Source of the DNA: Hydractinia symbiolongicarpus
Lineage: Eukaryota; Cnidaria; Hydrozoa; Anthoathecata; Hydractiniidae
Assembly (NCBI RefSeq): GCF_029227915.1
Contig: NC_079885.1
Location: forward strand, 8,742,001 to 8,806,000
DNA: 64,000 bases
Direction of reading: 5' to 3'
Positions 51,920 through 64,000 of the stretch are shown here, piece by piece. The notes under the pieces are model-generated. The model ran no database searches. It was given only the letters and a program-made list of their open reading frames with translations, and had not been told where the DNA came from. Both the position numbers and the translations under genes were made by a program. Numbering within the stretch: position 1 is the stretch's first letter; the number at the start of each line of letters is the position of its first letter.

Positions 51920-54900
51920 ATGGAAAGCGAAGATGCACAACAAAATAGTTATGTTTACCAAATTTTTGCTGAAACGACACTATACTTTGAATTGGCAGCA
52001 AAAGAAGTTGAACACAATGATGGCAATACAGACTTTTTAACTTTTTTTAACGAAAAATTGAAAACTTGTTGGATAAAGCTTCAGTGCTTAGCCGACTATA
52101 ACACAAAACTAAACACGCATCAAAAAGCAGCGTTACAACAACTACTCAAAAACATTGAAATCTTACTTGAGAAAAGCAATACCGATGATAATTCATCAAA
52201 TAAAAATGGAGGAATATCTTGTACGAATGAAAGAACTGATGCTATCGCTGGAACAATTTTAAAGCCTGGTGTGATAACTTTTAAAGAAATTGCAGGTTTA
52301 GACGATGCAATAACTTTATTAAAGGAAGCCCTGGTACTACCACTTCAGTATCCTCATCTTTTTGTGGGAAAGCGAAAGCCTTGGAGGAGTATATTGTTAT
52401 ACGGACCACCAGGTACAATATTTTTTCTAGGGCGATAATTTTTTATTTTTTTGTTTTCTTTTAATCAAATTCCAATCTGCTGGATGGAATTTTATGCTTT
52501 CCTGACATATTGTATTTAGCTATCCCAAAAACCTTACAATGGCTATTAGTTGTCACATTTTTATTGGTTATACAGGACAGAAATAACATTGCATTAAAAC
52601 CATTTTTTCAACTAACGAATAAAAACAACTCCGCAGTTATTTTACACTAGAGAAAAATTACTCCTGGGAGTTATTGTTTTATAGGAAATATCAACTCCCA
52701 GCATATTTTACCTTTTACTCAAGATTTCCTTCCACCCTCGCCGTTTATTGGTTTGAGAGGTAAAAATTTAAAATATAGACAATATAAAATTTGAGATGAT
52801 AAAAAAAAACATAAACGCTAAATTTCAAAATTTTTGTTAAACGGCTATTTCCCAATTGAAATATATCCCGAATTTCCCAATTTATTAGAGGAGCTAAATA
52901 TGGGGCTTATAGCATTTAATGCAAGTTGTGAAGGAATAAGATTTCGATAACATTTAAGACCACCTTGATGAAATTCCCATTGTAAATTTAGCGGGCTTTA
53001 TTTTACATTTCTGGATTACACCCTGCCTTATGACTGGGGGAGTTGGAATTTCAGGAAGTCAAAATACACTGCGCTACATCAGTGTGAATTAAAGGAGATA
53101 AACAAAAAATATCTTTAATTTTATTTATCTTAATTTTTATAACAATTCTTTTTCGCGCATACCTTAAGTTGATTAATTTCCGCAAAGAATTATTTTCGCA
53201 AGGTCAAAAAAAATGCATTTCGTGAAGATTAATTTTCGCAAATGAGTTAATTTAAAATATTTGCCTAAGACTAATTTTCCCGAATCAGTATATTTCACAA
53301 AGATTCCTTTTTTTGCGAATTGACCATTGTTAGATTTTTTGCAAATTGTTTTTACCTAATTTTGCGCGGAATAATTTTCAACTTAAGATATTAATTTTCT
53401 CATAGGAATACTTTCTTTAGGCATAATGTCTCACAATTATTATAAATAGGGTATTTTTTTCTTTCTAGTATTTTGTTTATCATAGCAATCATTGCGTTAA
53501 TGTCAGGGCAGGCACAAACCCGTCAAATGTCGACTTTTATTGTTTAACGAATTGTTTGTTTAGGATTTTTAATAAACGGATACTAAGCAGTGTTGTTGTA
53601 ATGTGAAATACAAAACCTCAGGTTAAAAGTACAGATCAAGCTGTGTTCTTGACCGAGAAAAAGAAAAAAACGAATGTTTGTCGTTCATTTTTAAATTTTG
53701 TAAGTTTACAAAACAAATTCGAATTATCGTTTATATATATGAATTAAAATGAAAATATGGGTGAGCACCTTTTTTTATTCTTCTTGTGTGCTATGGAAAT
53801 CTGTTTTTTTTATTTACGCTTTTTTTGGTACGATTTTGATATTGGCTTCTCAAACCGGTTAGTGAGTCTCCATGCAAAGCCCTGCTTTAATCAGCTGTAA
53901 ATTAATCAAATCATGAGATTTTTTATACTAACTGTTTTTTTTGTATCAGTTAGGTAATAACATTCGAGTAAGAGGGAAAAATTACTTTGATGAATGTTGG
54001 ATGAAGTTTGATCGCCATGAAACATTTTAGCGTATGGAGGCATCCTCGTCCCCAGATTTTTTTGCTATTTTGATATGAAAAAGACGGCGAAAACCCTGAG
54101 GACGAGGGTGCATACGAAGGGTAATCTAAAGTTCTACGCTAAAGCCGCAGAACAATAATTTCCATCTAACTATTTTCCACAAACACGGTTTTAGATTATT
54201 TTGTGGGTAAACTCGATACTTGCTATTTTGGGTATGCGCTATCTAGAACACATAACTATTTTGAACTAAAGTCCGTTTACTTTGGCAGTTACTCTCAGAC
54301 ACCTTGTAAATCTTATTGCACTCGGCGGTTACCATTGTCAACAATCAATGTTTCAACCAAGGAAGTAATTATGATGACCCAAGACACCACCACGTAAAAC
54401 TAAAAAAATTAATACTTAATAAAAAATTTAACTACAGTTAACTCTCAGTACTTGAAATTCTAAGAGACCGAGAAAAATAGTTTGACTTAACGAATGCTCG
54501 AGTTAAACAAAGCTTCTGTTAAGTCGAATTTAGTTTAAAATGAGATTTTATTCCGAGTTAAAGTGGTATGTTCAAGAGGTGAGGCAACAGTTACCGTGAA
54601 AAGGTGCAATCTTGGCAATAAAAAAGGCTTAAAAGCTCTTTGTAAATTAAATTTTTTGTGACGGACAACATTATCTATCTATATTACTTCAGGAGTTAAT
54701 ACAAACAAAAACAAAATTAAAATCTGACATTTTTCTAGGCTTTGATGTCCTTTTCTTGAGTAAAAAAACCGAAGAAATTAACCGTCAGTGAGGACGAAAA
54801 TTGGGTCGAGTTAACGAATGTTCTAGTTATCCGAGGTTTGAGTTAACCGAAGTCTTTTATAAGGAAGTATTATATGAACGAAAGTTCAAGGGACTCAAGA

Positions 54901-57355
54901 ACATAGTTCAAGATAATAAAAGTTCGAGTTATCCGGTGTTAGGTGTTACCGGGAACTAACTGCATGATTAAAAATAAAAATTATTTGCGAAATTTTTCGT
55001 TTCTTCGTATTTTATATTTACGTCACCAACTAAGCTGTTTCATCGATGACAGCTGAAACTTAAGCATAGGTATTTTGGTGAGCATCAACAGAAGCAACAG
55101 CTATAACACAAATTGTCAGTACTATTCCCATATAGCAAAAGCTGTGCCGAAGGTAGACTCCTGCAAAATAATAGTAGGTAAAACTGGTCGTAAGGATAAT
55201 TGGGCACAGACGCTTTCCAACGAACTATGTTGACCTACTGCAACATTTCTAATCCTGACAAGAACATATCTCCTGATACTTTAAGGAAAGAAATTTTTAT
55301 AATATTGTAGTATTTTTATATATATATATTTTTTGTACAATAGCCATTCTTATCAATATCACAAATTTTGTTAACTTGCACTTTCTAAAGGAAATCATAA
55401 TAATAAAGCAAAAGTAGGCAATACTTGATTAATCGCAAAAATATGTTTCCGTTGAAAAGCTGTTGAATCACAAAAATACTGAAAATTCTTGACGAAGATG
55501 ATCTTTAAAGTAATAAATTTTACATAATATTAGCGTCTGGTATTATTCAGTGTAGTGTAATAAGTTATCTACTTAAAAAAATTTAGTGTGAACCAATCTT
55601 TATATATCGACCAAAATAGATGAGGATCGGGAAGAATTCATCAAAAAAAATTTATATTATTTAAAACGGTTATATCGGATTACAAGGACAGTAAATATTA
55701 ACGATTTTATTGATTCAGTTCCAAATATAATGGCTTCATAAATATATAATATATCTCATTACTGGCTAAAAATGACCTTTCTAAACTTTTCTTAATAACT
55801 TCAAATTTAGACCCAAAATATTGATTCCTCCTAAGATCTCTTAAATATGTTATCCATTTTATCGAATGGTAATTTTTTGTTAATAGGTTTTATATGAAAA
55901 AAAGAGTATTATATTTATCTTGTAACAGGGTTGATGAATTGTATTTACATAATTACTGCAATTTGAAATAAACAGCCACTTTCGTATTCCAATTTTTAGT
56001 TTTTCTATTCCAAAATGATAAAAAGTTTCACGACTATTGGGTTAACTGTTACTAGCAAAAGTATGCCAGGTACGCCACTTTTGCTTACCCGGGGTTGTAT
56101 GCATGAATGTATGCATAAAACCCTTTGGTTTTATGCATACATTCTTTATTTTCTACATTTGCACCATACTTGTTCAGTACACGTTGTTTTATCAGCAACT
56201 TGACTTTCGAACTAGTACTAAATGCTTCATAATTGATAAAAAGATGCTTTAGAGGAACATCGAACAATATCTAAGACTATTAAAACTGTGATAAGAGCTA
56301 CCTGAATTAACTCAGAATTGTTTTATTCTATAGCAAGTACATACGTACTACAGCAAATAATTATTTAGTTTAAAAGCAGGAAAAGGGATAAGGTGTTCCA
56401 TGAATAGACAATTATCTTCTGAAAAATAACTTGATCCTGCCTTACCTTTGATTTGATATAATGATATGCAAATTTAGTTAAACTGGTTGCTTATGAAAAA
56501 AGGACTGTAATAACGTTTTGGAGTTGTAACCTAATATAGCAGAACTTACTAATATTACACTCTGTTACATTAGGAACAGGCAAGTCCAGAATGGCACAAG
56601 CCGTCTCTTCAGAGATTGATTCAACTTTTTACTCCGTATCCAGTTCTGATTTGCTATCGAGTTGGTTTGGTGAAAGCGAAAAATTGATAAAAGAGCTTTT
56701 TGCTCATGCAAGACAACAAAATAATCGTGCTATAATATTTGTTGATGAAATTGACAGTCTTTGCAGAAAACGAAGTTCACAGGAAGCAGAAACGACCAGA
56801 AGAGTAAAAACGGAATTATTAAAACAGATGGAGGGTGCTACAGCTCAGAACGATCAAACTGACATCTTCTTTCTTTGTGCAACTAACAGACCATGGGAGT
56901 TGGACGCAGCCTTTCTTCGAAGATTTGAAAAAAGAATTTATGTTTCTTTACCAACAAGGAAAGCAAGAAGAGAGTTATTTGAAATACACTTAAAAGACAT
57001 TGATATCGAAATAAATGATGATGAATGGGAAATACTTTTGGACAAAACTGAAGGATATTCAGGTAGTGATTTGACCACTTGTATCTCAGATGCAACTATT
57101 GAGCCGATAAGAGAACTAAACAAGAGTATATACTGGCGTTGGAGTGATGACAGAAAAACTCTTCGACCTTGTAATAAAAACGATAAAGGCGCAGTTGCTC
57201 TTAGGCTGGGAAACATTCCAAAAGAAAAAGTTCAACCTCGACCTGTTAAGTATAACGACCTCGTAAAGTCACTAAAAGCAAACCATTCGACTGTTTCGCT
57301 AGGTGACATGGAGAAATACGAAAACTTTACGAAGTCATTTGGTCAAGTTGGATAA
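51920..57355 (+). CDS. Divergent VPS4-like AAA ATPase
   Basis: Two exons, 51920-52412 and 56574-57355, join in phase to 424 residues. The ATG at 51920 is the first in frame. The AAA cassette shows Walker A GPPGTGKS (162-169, cut by the intron), Walker B IIFVDEID (D222, E223), ATNRPW sensor 1 and LRRFEKRIY arginine fingers. The C-terminal third (KNDKGAVALRLGNIPKEK, ending FTKSFGQVG) matches the beta domain and last helix special to VPS4. VPS4 disassembles ESCRT-III filaments on endosomes and at cytokinesis. Oddities: the first about 100 residues are helical but do not look like a standard MIT domain, and the pore-loop lysine of KWxGESEK is Ser (SWFGESEK). It is therefore probably a paralogue and not the main VPS4; katanin or spastin are less likely because of the VPS4-type C terminus. 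Confidence 0.85.
53140..53400. repeat. TTTTCGCAA-motif interspersed repeat
   Basis: Repeated ATTTTCGCAA, TTCGTGAAGATTAATTTTCGC and related strings, similar to those at 6.9 kb and 61.5 kb. It lies in the VPS4-like intron. Borders are uncertain. Confidence 0.4.
54041..54111. mobile_element. CCTCGTCCCC-type element
   Basis: Left end CATCCTCGTCCCCAG, right end CCCTGAGGACGAGGGTG. About 70 bp, in the VPS4-like intron. Confidence 0.55.
54435..54962. mobile_element. Pogo/Tigger-like MITE candidate
   Basis: Left end CAGTTAACTCTCAGTA; right end the inverse of CAGTTAGTTCCCGGTA. Inside are many GAGTTAACGAATG / CGAGTTATCCG strings typical of pogo-type MITEs. About 528 bp, non-coding. TA precedes the left end, but the right flank is CA, so a TA duplication is not confirmed. 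Confidence 0.55.
56105..56144. repeat. Perfect 18-bp hairpin with 4-base loop
   Basis: GAATGTATGCATAAAACC (56105-56122), loop CTTT, then its exact reverse complement (56127-56144). It lies in the VPS4-like intron about 430 bp before exon 2. Confidence 0.95.
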
Positions 57356-57977
57356 GTTCATTCATGTATTTTGGTTGTAATGAAGTTAGTCAAAAGCGCG
57401 TAAGTACTTATATACGTAGTTCTCTTTTTATATAATCTGCATCATTTATGTACAACTTGTGTAAATATATAACATTTATAAATAGTATAGTCTATAGACC
57501 CTTTTTATATATAATATATATATATCATAAAATCCTTCATGCGAATATGTCTGAAAAGTGGTAACGTACTCAGTAACTTTTTCCAAGTTGTTTATAAAAA
57601 AATGATTGTTATCAATCTTTACTATTAAAAAAAGTAAAAAAACAAAAAAAAAACAGGATTTTAAGCGGGATCATTATGCGTTACCAGAATATTTATTGAC
57701 TTTAGTTTTTTAGTAAAGGAAGTTATTGCCATATAGCTTTCAGAATTTGAATGACTCTATGCAAAAACAGGATTGCTGCATTTTCAAAATACCGATTAAG
57801 AGAGAAAGGATATAGACTTGACAAAATTAGTGCACAGGTGAAAATATTTGAAAGTATAAAACATTTTAAAATAATATAAGAAGTATATTTATTTACTGCA
57901 TTACTCATATTTACTCTTGCATTTCCTCCACTGATTAGCTACATTTTGTAGCTTACAATGAGGAGGATAGCAAGCCT
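57356..57977. other. Intergenic, tail-to-tail 3' ends
   Basis: AT-rich 3' flanks of the VPS4-like gene (plus) and the unrecognised gene (minus). Several TATATA runs; no coding exon seen. Confidence 0.7.
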
Positions 57978-60900
57978 CTATGAATGAGTGGCGATATGGT
58001 TGCAATGGTAGTCCGATCCAAGCATTCTTTTACAAAAACACGACGGTTTAGGTATTGGACTCTCAGAGCCAGCACATTTATTTAATCCTTTTGCACACTG
58101 CCCAGGCCACACATCCGGTCTCGCGTTTTTAGCGTTATGAGAGCGTGTCTTTTTTCTTTTAATTTGTAAATCACTGTTTTGAGAGCACGAGGAACTACTT
58201 GACGAAGCTATAGAAGGAGTCCTGCTTTCATGTCTTTCAGAGAATCCTTCATCCTCTGCATGAGATAATTGAGCAGCAGTTTTTATTTGTTTACATAAAT
58301 TAGATTCTTCGTCAATTTTGTTATTGTCAATGTTAATAATATTACCCTTTCTTCTGCGATGACAGGAACACGAGTGACGTAGACGCATTTTATAATTATC
58401 ATATGGTTTAGATTTGCTTTGATTTCCAAACAAATTTATCGCTTCTTGTGAATCTGACGGAGAAGAACTATGTGATTTAGATTGTCGATGAAACATCACA
58501 GTATGTGTTCTCTCAGCTCTTGTGTCTCCACCAACACTGCAACTACTGCGTTTTGGCACAACATAACACTCGTCTCGAGTCCTATTTTTGTCTTTATGAC
58601 AATAAGATTTTGTTAGGAATTTTTGCTGCGCTGCCCGAAGTTGTGGATCTTTCCGCAGCTCTTTTTTCCATAAGTCTAATTTGTACCTATTAATCTTTTC
58701 TTCGATGTACGAAGAAACTTTTTCAGCTTCTTCTGAATTTGGTGGAGGAAATATCATTCCTTTGTAATGTCTTGACGATGAATATTTACTGGGTGAACTT
58801 AGCTTTGCTTTTTCGTGATTTTCACGTAACTGTTCTTTTAATAAGTTACTCATCGCAGTACTATTGACATCTTTATGCATTGGTATACCAATGACAGAAC
58901 AAATAGATTCGACAAGTTCCTTTAATTCCTAAAGAAAAAAAACAAATAGCATTTCGTTTACGCTCATCCTTGATAAACCTTGAGTAAGTGCAAGAATTCC
59001 AGATTCTAGCCTTTAGACAGTAGAAAATGTGGTTACAGCTAACAGACGAGGTTCACACGTGCTAAAGAATTCAGCATTTCAGGCTGGATTGGAACTGTGT
59101 AATGTTTATTTTTACTGTGTTTTCGACAACGCTCCTAAAAAGTCGTTATGAAAAAATAACTTCTAGAAGGCTGCAAACATTTGTTATAGGTATTTTGTAT
59201 TTCAGAATGTTTAAAATACAAAGAAAACAGAAACACAATATTGTGTTACTAATTTTTAAAAGTCTACATAATAGTTGTTTCGCTTACTGATAGAAAATAA
59301 AACACTTTTCAGCTCAATTTTTCATTCGATGATTAACTGAGAAAATACCGTAAAAGGCTGTTTTTACTTCTTTTTACCGCATATAGATTTTAGAAAAGAA
59401 TGTTTTAGAATTCTTTCCTTTTTAATGTTTTATTTTAGGCTAGATTAGTGATAATGACGTAATTAAGGCTGGGTGTCTTTTTCAAACATTTTTATAAATA
59501 ACGTGTATTTGAGCTTACCTGCAAATTTTCTTTTTGTTCCATTCGCTTTTTATCATTCGGCGAACTTGGCGATACATGTTCTCGAGATTGTCCATACATA
59601 GGACTACAACAATCGTCATCATCAGAAGAAGTTACATCACTTCGACTAAACGGAACCTTTTCTTCTTCAGCTGGTAGATCAACATAGTAAGATTTTAAGT
59701 AGTCATCGCCGGTATATTTTTCTGTTGAACACTCTGGAGGTAGATCAACTGAAAAAAAGAGTTTATATTCATTTAAACATACCAAGTGAAACTTTGCTTC
59801 AAGGTTACTGTTTCCGCTTCCTAACTATCTAACCTGAAACGTATGATGCGGCATTTTGCGAAAAAGCTCATCAGAAAAGTTAATTACCTTCGCTCATTAA
59901 CAAAGTTAACTTTCCTTGGCGTTCCTTTTTTACGAAAATAATTAGACTGTTTTCCAGTTTGTACTGGTAACAAAAAATTACGGATGTCCCCTTTTTAGAA
60001 TTTTTGTGATAACTTTTAAAATTCCATTTTAGGGTACTAACGGTTAACACGTGGTTAAAGGATAGTAGTGGACAAACTTACCAAATTTCGTCTCTTGGTA
60101 TTTATTATTTTCTTCTCCAATTATAAAACTCTAGAAAAATAATTAGAGGCTTTAAAAATAATTGATACTTTTCGTATTACATTTTTAGCATTCATATATC
60201 CTGGTGTTACCCCATACGGAGAAGGAATTATAAATAATATATTGTACTGAGTTTTAATGAAATCAAGCTGTGTAATAAATACCAAACTATTTTTACATAG
60301 ATAAATAAGCATAAGAGGTTTAAGTCGTATATTATCTTGCAAATTTTTTGAAAAAAGAGACAGCTAGATAGTAAAAAAAAATTACTTCTCGAATTTCTTT
60401 ATTGTACGTTGCTTGTTTTCTTGAAGAGGTCATTTCGTGCGACAAGACGGGCGATGAAAATGGCAGTTTTGAATGAATAATGCTATTGTCTTTGGATAAA
60501 TGGCATTCCCCTAAAACAAAAATATATAAATCAAATATTGGAGCCTATCGTTTTCTTCGAGCAAGGGTGCGAATAAAAATATGACGTCAATGAAAATGTA
60601 AATATATACAAACAATTATAAGGCATAAACATATGACGATCACAAATCCATATAACAAAAAAATGATAATTAATGACAATTACTCACGAATAAAGTCGGT
60701 AATCTTATAGAAATTGACAAAAAAATATAGATGTGATCATGACGGTAATATCATAAAAAGACGTCCACAACAAAAATACCGACAGAAAGATAAGCCGAAT
60801 ATAATTATTTATTTTTATTTTTAACTTTATGACCTACATTGAAGGGATGATGTCTCCTTATTGGTTGGTCTTGTAAATAAACTTAGGAAAAAAAAGGCAA

Positions 60901-62820
60901 CCGCGGAAAGTTTGTACGAAAAAAAATAAAAAAGGCCAGATTAATTTCATTTTTTTTAATTTCTAGCGCAAAACAAAAGCGTCTGTTAGCAGTTATATAT
61001 TTTATTTCTATTCCATTTAGAATAATAACATTAAAGGGTAAACAGTATCTTCTAAAAAAACGGTAATGTTTAATGAACATGCTTCCTAGTATTTCTTGTA
61101 TTCGATTAATTTGATGCTTTGGTACTGCCGCTTATTACATTCTTAAAATGATCTTGTTATAATTTAAGAGGCATGTAAAAGTGATATACATGTTTTGTTT
61201 TTTACACGCATATGAAAAACTTAAGAGGTATGCTTGATGAAGTTTTATTACACTAAAAATATGTTTATTATGAAAAATGACGTTTTTATAATATATTCTT
61301 ATATTCTTCTAAAAAAACCAAATTTTTTTAGAGATATCAGTAAAGTTAAAAACATGTCGAAATCCTTGTCTACAAATTGCTCATTTTCATAAAACGAAGT
61401 TTTTCAGATACGACTATAAAGTACTGTAATTAAAAAACTGAGCTGAGCCCTACTATTATGCTGAGAATATTCTTTTAAATAAACTTGTAAACATGTAATG
61501 TCTTTTCATACTAGACATATTCCACTAAATTTCGTGAATTTTGACCCTTTTCGCGAAACTTTTGGAAAATTACAATCCGCGAAAGTTTATCCACCACAAA
61601 AATTTATTTTAATTTAAAATTGCCTAATCTTTCTGGTGGAAAATTCTTCGAATAAAATAGAAATTTGTGTACAAATGTCCTTAATTTATTTTATAATATA
61701 AAATTAAACAATTACTCATTGGCCTAATTTTCCGAAGTCCCATTTAGCAGTGCCTTATTTAGAACGATTTGATAAACATGCCAGTCCCTAAATTTGAGAA
61801 TTTAGGCTGAAGCATAATTCTTTTAAAACATACCAAAAAGTAACTTTTTTATCGAGTAAGGATTCGTAACTTCTGTGAAGCATTATTTTCACACCAGAAC
61901 GGAGAATAATTAATGAAATAGTAATTTTAATAATAAAAAATAATAAATATGACATCAGTGGTAAAATTATTTTCTTTCATCATATTTTATTCTTTCTTTC
62001 TTTTTTTTTGTTTGCCAACCTCAGACCTTATCTGTTTTCGTGTTTAGTTATTATTTACTTTTTATGTCTTCTATAAAACATAATCGGCATTTGGCAAATA
62101 GAGAATATTCCTGATTGAAAAAAGGTTGCGACTTTCCGCTGTGGTTTTAAAAAATTTGCCGATGTGGTTACAAGCGGAGAAATATTTGACATTTAATTTT
62201 AAATTAATCTTTTCTAATTTTTTTTCTTCTTATTTTTGTTCACATTAAAATTTCTCATTAAATCTTGACTACTATTCTTAATTACATTTCTAAATTCTTC
62301 AAATATGTGGACATTTATTACAACTGTAACATCGAGTCATTAGCAAAAAAAACTTAACATGTCAATGCGCTGCGAAAATTGCTTGACCCTTTATAGTCCC
62401 AAATATTCCCTTAGTAAAGTCCAAGTTCAAAAGATATTATATAAGATGGAAAGTTTGTTTCAAAAACTTAGATCAAAGTTTGGCAAAGGATCTTAGAGTA
62501 AGCATATCTCGAATTTTAGCAAGAATACAGGGAAAAGCTGGTGAGAGTATATATATATATACATATGTATAAGATATAAAGAATTTTTTTTATATAGAAA
62601 TCTACATAAAATACTAAAACTTACCCTCAGGAGCTAGCCTTTTATCACCGTAACATTCAAATTCTTTTATATAACCTACATAACGAAATGAAAACACGAA
62701 ATAAAAATTTAGCTATAAATTTATTGGATTGAATTTAGGTATACGTAATTAAAATATCTGATAAATGTATTTATTATAACTAGCTAGCTAGTAACCTTGT
62801 CTGCTGCACTGTAATCCCAT
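57978..62820 (-). CDS. Unrecognised 476-residue protein with predicted acylated N terminus
   Basis: Proposed exons, high to low: 62820-62796, 62675-62625, 60510-60386, 60130-60082, 59748-59519, 58928-57978. Every junction keeps phase and has no internal stop. The protein starts MGLQCSRQ, where Gly2 and Cys5 fit myristoylation plus palmitoylation. An acidic SSDDDDCC stretch (about residues 130-140) and a charged amphipathic segment (KKRMEQKENLQELKELVES) follow. Next is a helical block with EEAEKVSSYIEEKINRYK and LWKKELRKDPQLRAAQQKFL, probably the structured core. The C terminus is Ser-, His-, Cys- and Arg-rich (HSCSCHRRRKG; SCFCKRMLG; DYHCNH), which could bind metal. I do not recognise the family. 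The 25-base first exon has a weak donor (GTTACT), so the N terminus is less certain; an alternative start is the Met in exon 3 (MTSSRKQ). Confidence 0.6.
61519..61600. repeat. TTTTCGCGAA-motif interspersed repeat
   Basis: TTCGTGAATTTTGACCC, TTTTCGCGAAAC and CCGCGAAAG strings like those at 6.9 and 53.2 kb. In an intron of the unrecognised minus-strand gene. Confidence 0.35.
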
Positions 62821-64000
62821 GCTAAAAATCCGTAGCTAACTTGAACATATCTGTTTTGTCTTCCATGTTGTTAAAACTTCTCTTTACCATCTCTTAAAAA
62901 AAATATTCAAATCCAGCCTTGTAAAACATGTAAAAAATTTATGTCGATTTATTTTCAAAAGTTTCAAAGCAAAGCCGAATACTCGTTCTCTTTCATTCAG
63001 ATTTACTAAATAACTTAGTAATAATTTAATTTCTATAAACAAAAACATCAAAAGGCGCCGAGCAATTGTACTTGAGCCGTCGTATTGTTATGGCGGTACT
63101 TGTCAAATTCAATGAGATGAAAACGTTATATATACATAAAGACGGGGGGTTACACAACAAACATAGGCTAGCAGTTTAAGAAAAAATAACAGGGTTCTTC
63201 TCGATTTATTTTACGCGTTCGTGCGGCGGCTAGTACAAATCAAGAAAATATTTATTTTTGTCGTAATAGTTTTAACACGGTTCGTGGTTTAATTTTCAAT
63301 AAAAGAATCAAATCAAGCTAACTACATTTAAAATTTTACATTGAAGAACGAAATGTGTATTATACGCTTTTATGTCGCATAAATAAATCATTTGTTTTTT
63401 TTCTTTAATATCAATCGTTTTTTTAATACTACTGTATATGGGTCGTATACTATTTAATAACAACCCCCTGTGAAAATAAAACATTTGCATGGTTGTAGCC
63501 TGCTATTAAACAAAAAGTAAAAACTGGTTTCTACGGGCAAATTTACCATGTACAGTCTTTTCGAACTAATTTAAACTGAGAAACTGTTACGTATATGGAA
63601 ACCGGGAGATGTCCTTCACATTTTAACTTTAAAGGGTATAGCGTTTCATCATCTTTTTGATTGTTTTGATACGCGATTGTCGTCAGCTAGCAAATGTGAT
63701 CCTTTAATAAGTGGACAGGAAACGGTCAGATATTAAAAGACAGCGCTGAAGCCGAGATATAAAGGAACCGATCACATTTTTTATCTCGTCCAAAGTGTTC
63801 TAAAAACAACCATGAAAAACATAGCCACATAAAAAGCCAGTTATCGTTTAACTTTTTTCTCCTTCGTGAAAAAACAAAAGTTGTTAATTTTTTCATGAAA
63901 CTAACACGAGATTGAGTCAATCTTGTGTCCAGTGCTTTTTTCGCTTTCTGATACGTGGATGGTGCTATAGTCCTGGTAACAAGGTTGGCATGCCAGTTTG
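62821..64000. promoter_or_regulatory. Upstream region of the unrecognised minus-strand gene
   Basis: No coding exon is recognised to the window end. An acceptor-like CGGATTTTTAG lies one base before the predicted ATG, so a 5'UTR intron or a trans-splicing site is likely and the promoter may be further away. No promoter element was assigned. Confidence 0.4.

Overview
The window is animal (metazoan) nuclear DNA. It is AT-rich, the genes are cut into many short exons with clean GT...AG junctions, and the introns hold many short repeats. The protein set (SPCA-type calcium pump, Rab2, hexa-EF-hand calbindin, VPS9-domain GEF, VPS4-like AAA ATPase, ANKUB1-like protein) and the repeat types suggest a marine invertebrate, most likely a cnidarian. 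That placement is inference; no species was identified. Gene models were built by hand by joining exons at splice sites and checking reading phase across each junction.

Layout. (1) 69-5812, plus: 3' part of a VPS9D1-like Rab GEF gene, with its 5' exons outside the window. (2) 13092-7870, minus: an ANKUB1-like gene encoding ubiquitin-like, ankyrin and seven [F/Y]xxW repeats in one 887-residue frame. (3) 13.1-20.4 kb: no gene recognised; simple repeats, inverted-repeat elements and one frameshifted gene fragment inside a transposon-like element. (4) 20367-28723, plus: calbindin/calretinin-type protein, 277 residues, 11 coding exons, six EF hands. (5) 41868-29587, minus: Golgi Ca2+/Mn2+ ATPase of the SPCA1/PMR1 type, 917 residues, 22 coding exons. 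(6) 44120-49824, plus: Rab2, 212 residues, 8 exons, divergent from the pump across about 2.25 kb. (7) 51920-57355, plus: divergent VPS4-like ATPase, two exons split inside the P-loop by a 4.2 kb intron. (8) 62820-57978, minus: an unrecognised 476-residue protein whose predicted N terminus (MGLQCS) looks like a dual-acylation signal.

Four of the named genes act in membrane traffic or Golgi/endosome biology (VPS9 GEF, SPCA pump, Rab2, VPS4-like). In a eukaryote this is not an operon and the neighbourhood need not be functional. Neighbours are mostly convergent (VPS9D1/ANKUB1, calbindin/pump, VPS4-like/unknown) or divergent (pump/Rab2).

Mobile and repeat content: a family of very short Helitron-like elements (3' hairpin plus CTAG end), including a five-copy head-to-tail array at 21.8-22.5 kb; a family of small inverted-repeat elements with termini near CAACCTCGTCCCCAGGGC; a 586 bp inverted-repeat element with a TGTAG target duplication in Rab2 intron 1; hAT-like and pogo-like candidates; a tRNA-like SINE candidate; several minisatellites, one of which is made of copies of a pump-gene 5' splice site; and a long (TTCG)n tract.
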